Source of the DNA: DASYHS01 sp035998295
Lineage (GTDB): Bacteria; Pseudomonadota; Alphaproteobacteria; Azospirillales; Azospirillaceae
Assembly (NCBI RefSeq): GCF_035998295.1
Contig: NZ_DASYHS010000159.1
Location: 1 to 6,279, forward strand
Reading direction: 5' to 3'
DNA length: 6,279 bases
Below are positions 4,919 to 6,279 of this stretch, piece after piece. Position numbers and translations under genes: made by a program. The notes below the pieces were generated by a model. That model was given only the letters and a program-made list of their open reading frames with translations. It ran no database searches and was not told the origin of the DNA. The first letter of the stretch is position 1. Each line of letters begins with the position of its first letter.

Positions 4919-5839
4919 ATGACAAGCTATTTCCGCACGGCCGTGCTGCTTGCCGGCATGACCGCCCTGTTCCTCGGCGTCGGCTGGCTCATCGGCGGGC
5001 AGGGGGGGCTCGTGATCGCGTTGATGATCGCGGTCGCGATGAACGGCTTCGCGTACTGGAACTCGGACAAGGTCGTGTTGCGCATGCATGGCGCGCGCGA
5101 GGTCGATGCGCGCACGGCGCCCGACCTCCACGCGATGATCGAGCGCCTGGCACAGCGGGCGGATCTGCCGATGCCGCGCGTCTACCTCATCGAGAACGAC
5201 CAGCCGAACGCGTTCGCGACCGGACGCAACCCCGAGAACGCGGCCGTGGCGGCCACGACCGGCCTGCTGCGACGATTGTCGCCGGAGGAGGTGGCGGGGG
5301 TGATGGCGCACGAACTCGCCCACGTCAAGAATCGCGACACCCTGATCATGACGGTGACCGCGACGATCGCGGGTGCGATCTCGATGCTCGCCAACTTCGC
5401 CTTCTTCCTGGGGCCGGCGACCCGGAGCGGCGAGAACCAGAACCCGCTGGGCTTCGTCGGCGTGCTGCTGGTCAGCCTGCTGGCGCCCTTCGCGGCGATG
5501 ATCGTGCAGATGGCCATCTCGCGTGCCCGCGAATACGAGGCCGACCGGATCGGCGCGGAGATCGCGGGCCAGCCCCAGTGGCTGGCCGACGCGCTGGTGC
5601 GCATCCAGCAGAGCGCCCGCGCCATCGTCAACCAGAGCGCCGAGCGCAATCCCGCGACCGCCCATCTCTTCATCATCAACCCTCTGCACGCGCGCAAGGT
5701 CGACGGGCTGTTCTCGACCCATCCGCCCACGGAGGAGCGGGTCCGGCGCCTGCGCGAGATGGTCGCCACGAGCGCGCCGCGCGGGCGTTCGAGCATCCCG
5801 TCCAGCAGTTCCGCCGGCAAGCGCGGGCCCTGGAGCTGA
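4919..5839 (+). CDS. htpX: Zinc metalloprotease HtpX (peptidase M48B)
   Basis: A 306-residue inner-membrane protease that, with FtsH in characterised bacteria, removes misfolded membrane proteins from the cytoplasmic side. Two N-terminal membrane segments lie around residues 6-24 and 29-47, followed by a cytoplasmic part with NAFATGRNPENAAVA (97-111). The zinc site is HELAH (131-135), with the third ligand Glu205 in SRAREYEAD (201-209). Two further hydrophobic segments lie between them, about 142-166 and 177-199. INPLHARKVDGLFSTHPPT (253-271) is the conserved downstream segment. All catalytic residues are present. The C-terminus (about 286-306) is a Ser/Gly-rich tail ending RGPWS, of the sort I recall from alphaproteobacterial HtpX. 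ATG at 4919 is chosen for GAGGGA five bases upstream and the MTSYFRTAVLL start; longer in-frame readings to 4739 overlap the opposite gene. A heat-shock-like promoter and an inverted repeat lie just upstream. Confidence 0.95.
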   Translation: MTSYFRTAVLLAGMTALFLGVGWLIGGQGGLVIALMIAVAMNGFAYWNSDKVVLRMHGAREVDARTAPDLHAMIERLAQRADLPMPRVYLIENDQPNAFATGRNPENAAVAATTGLLRRLSPEEVAGVMAHELAHVKNRDTLIMTVTATIAGAISMLANFAFFLGPATRSGENQNPLGFVGVLLVSLLAPFAAMIVQMAISRAREYEADRIGAEIAGQPQWLADALVRIQQSARAIVNQSAERNPATAHLFIINPLHARKVDGLFSTHPPTEERVRRLREMVATSAPRGRSSIPSSSSAGKRGPWS

Positions 5840-5877
5840 AGCGGGGGTCGGCTGCCGGGCGGCAAGGCCGGGACGGC

Positions 5878-6279
5878 TTACGCCATCCCTGCCAGCAGGT
5901 CCGGCACGTCGCGGAGCGACGAGGCGCGGACATAGCCTTCGGCCGGCGGATCGGCCTGCTCGTGCGCCCAGGTAACGTGATAGGGGACGTGAATCGCCCG
6001 CCCGCCTATCTCCAGCACCGGCAGCACGTCGGAGCGCACGGAATTGCCGACCATCACGAAGCGCGCGGCATCGACGCCGTTGCGCGCCAGCACCCGGCGA
6101 TACGTTGCGGCATCCTTCTCCGACACGATCTCGATCGCGCGGAAATGGGCGAGCAGGCCGCTGCGCGCGAACTTGCTCTCCTGGTCGAACAGGTCGCCCT
6201 TGGTGACCAGGATCAGGTCCCATCCGGCGGCGGACAGCGCCTCGACCGTGTCGGCCACGCCGTCCAGCAGCTCCACGGG
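5878..6279 (-). CDS. HAD-superfamily hydrolase, N-terminus outside the window
   Basis: The last 133 codons of a haloacid-dehalogenase-fold hydrolase, probably a phosphatase. The reading frame is open to the window edge (bases 6279-6277 encode Pro), and the GTG at 6276 is an internal valine, not a start. HAD motif II is LILVTKGD (residues 22-29 of the fragment, Thr26). The motif III lysine is in VSEKDAATY (52-60, Lys55). Motif IV is FVMVGNSVRSDVLPVLEIG (74-92), with Asp84 as the magnesium-binding acid. Motif I with the nucleophilic Asp, and any cap domain, lie upstream and cannot be seen. The order and spacing fit phosphoglycolate-phosphatase-like members, but the substrate cannot be inferred. 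It converges on htpX with 38 bases between; only a 4-bp hairpin, TGCC-GGGC-GGCA (5853-5864), is seen in that gap. Confidence 0.88.
   Translation of the reverse strand, partial: PVELLDGVADTVEALSAAGWDLILVTKGDLFDQESKFARSGLLAHFRAIEIVSEKDAATYRRVLARNGVDAARFVMVGNSVRSDVLPVLEIGGRAIHVPYHVTWAHEQADPPAEGYVRASSLRDVPDLLAGMA

Noticed and set aside
4376..6223. 615-codon open frame on the minus strand across benE, SDHAF4 and htpX
   Set aside because: It runs antisense to htpX with its clear catalytic motifs and crosses several genes. The translation is Arg/Gly/Ala-rich low-complexity, as expected when a high-GC gene is read in the wrong frame.
6274..6276. GTG as the start of the HAD hydrolase gene
   Set aside because: The frame stays open to the window edge and HAD motif I would be missing, so this codon is an internal valine of a gene cut by the window.

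Overview
The window is a compact, very GC-rich stretch of bacterial chromosome with short intergenic gaps and strong G/C preference at third codon positions. The gene content points to an alphaproteobacterium, possibly Rhodospirillales-like. The best indicators are a 55-residue DUF1674/SDHAF4-type succinate dehydrogenase assembly factor divergent from htpX, and an Acs C-terminus of proteobacterial type. The lineage is inferred from protein style; no marker such as rRNA is present. No mobile element, CRISPR array, tRNA or rRNA is visible, and no intergenic gap exceeds about 160 bases.

Layout. Positions 1-141 hold the last 46 codons of acetyl-CoA synthetase (acs), followed by a GC-rich 10-bp hairpin that probably ends its transcript. 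At 302-1766 a YdjA-type nitroreductase gene and an AraC-family regulator gene lie four bases apart and are probably one transcript. A 123-base gap with direct and inverted repeats leads to an exported PEBP/YbhB-family protein (1890-2615). This gene converges on an unrecognised small exported protein on the minus strand (2698-3270). That gene is divergent from a BenE-type benzoate/proton symporter (3388-4620). benE converges, with only 12 bases between, on the minus-strand SDHAF4-like gene (4633-4800). The SDHAF4-like gene is divergent from htpX (4919-5839), a membrane zinc protease for protein quality control. At the right edge a HAD-superfamily hydrolase gene (5878-6279, minus) runs out of the window, so its 5' part with the catalytic aspartate motif is missing.

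How the genes relate. This looks like ordinary chromosomal housekeeping and accessory metabolism rather than one dedicated system. The only likely operon is nitroreductase-araC. The most interesting signals are regulatory. A near-perfect interrupted inverted repeat, a tandem 10-base repeat and a heat-shock-like promoter all lie in the SDHAF4/htpX divergent gap. A 10-base direct repeat with 22-base periodicity lies immediately downstream of the AraC regulator and upstream of the PEBP gene. I found no convincing novel multi-gene system.
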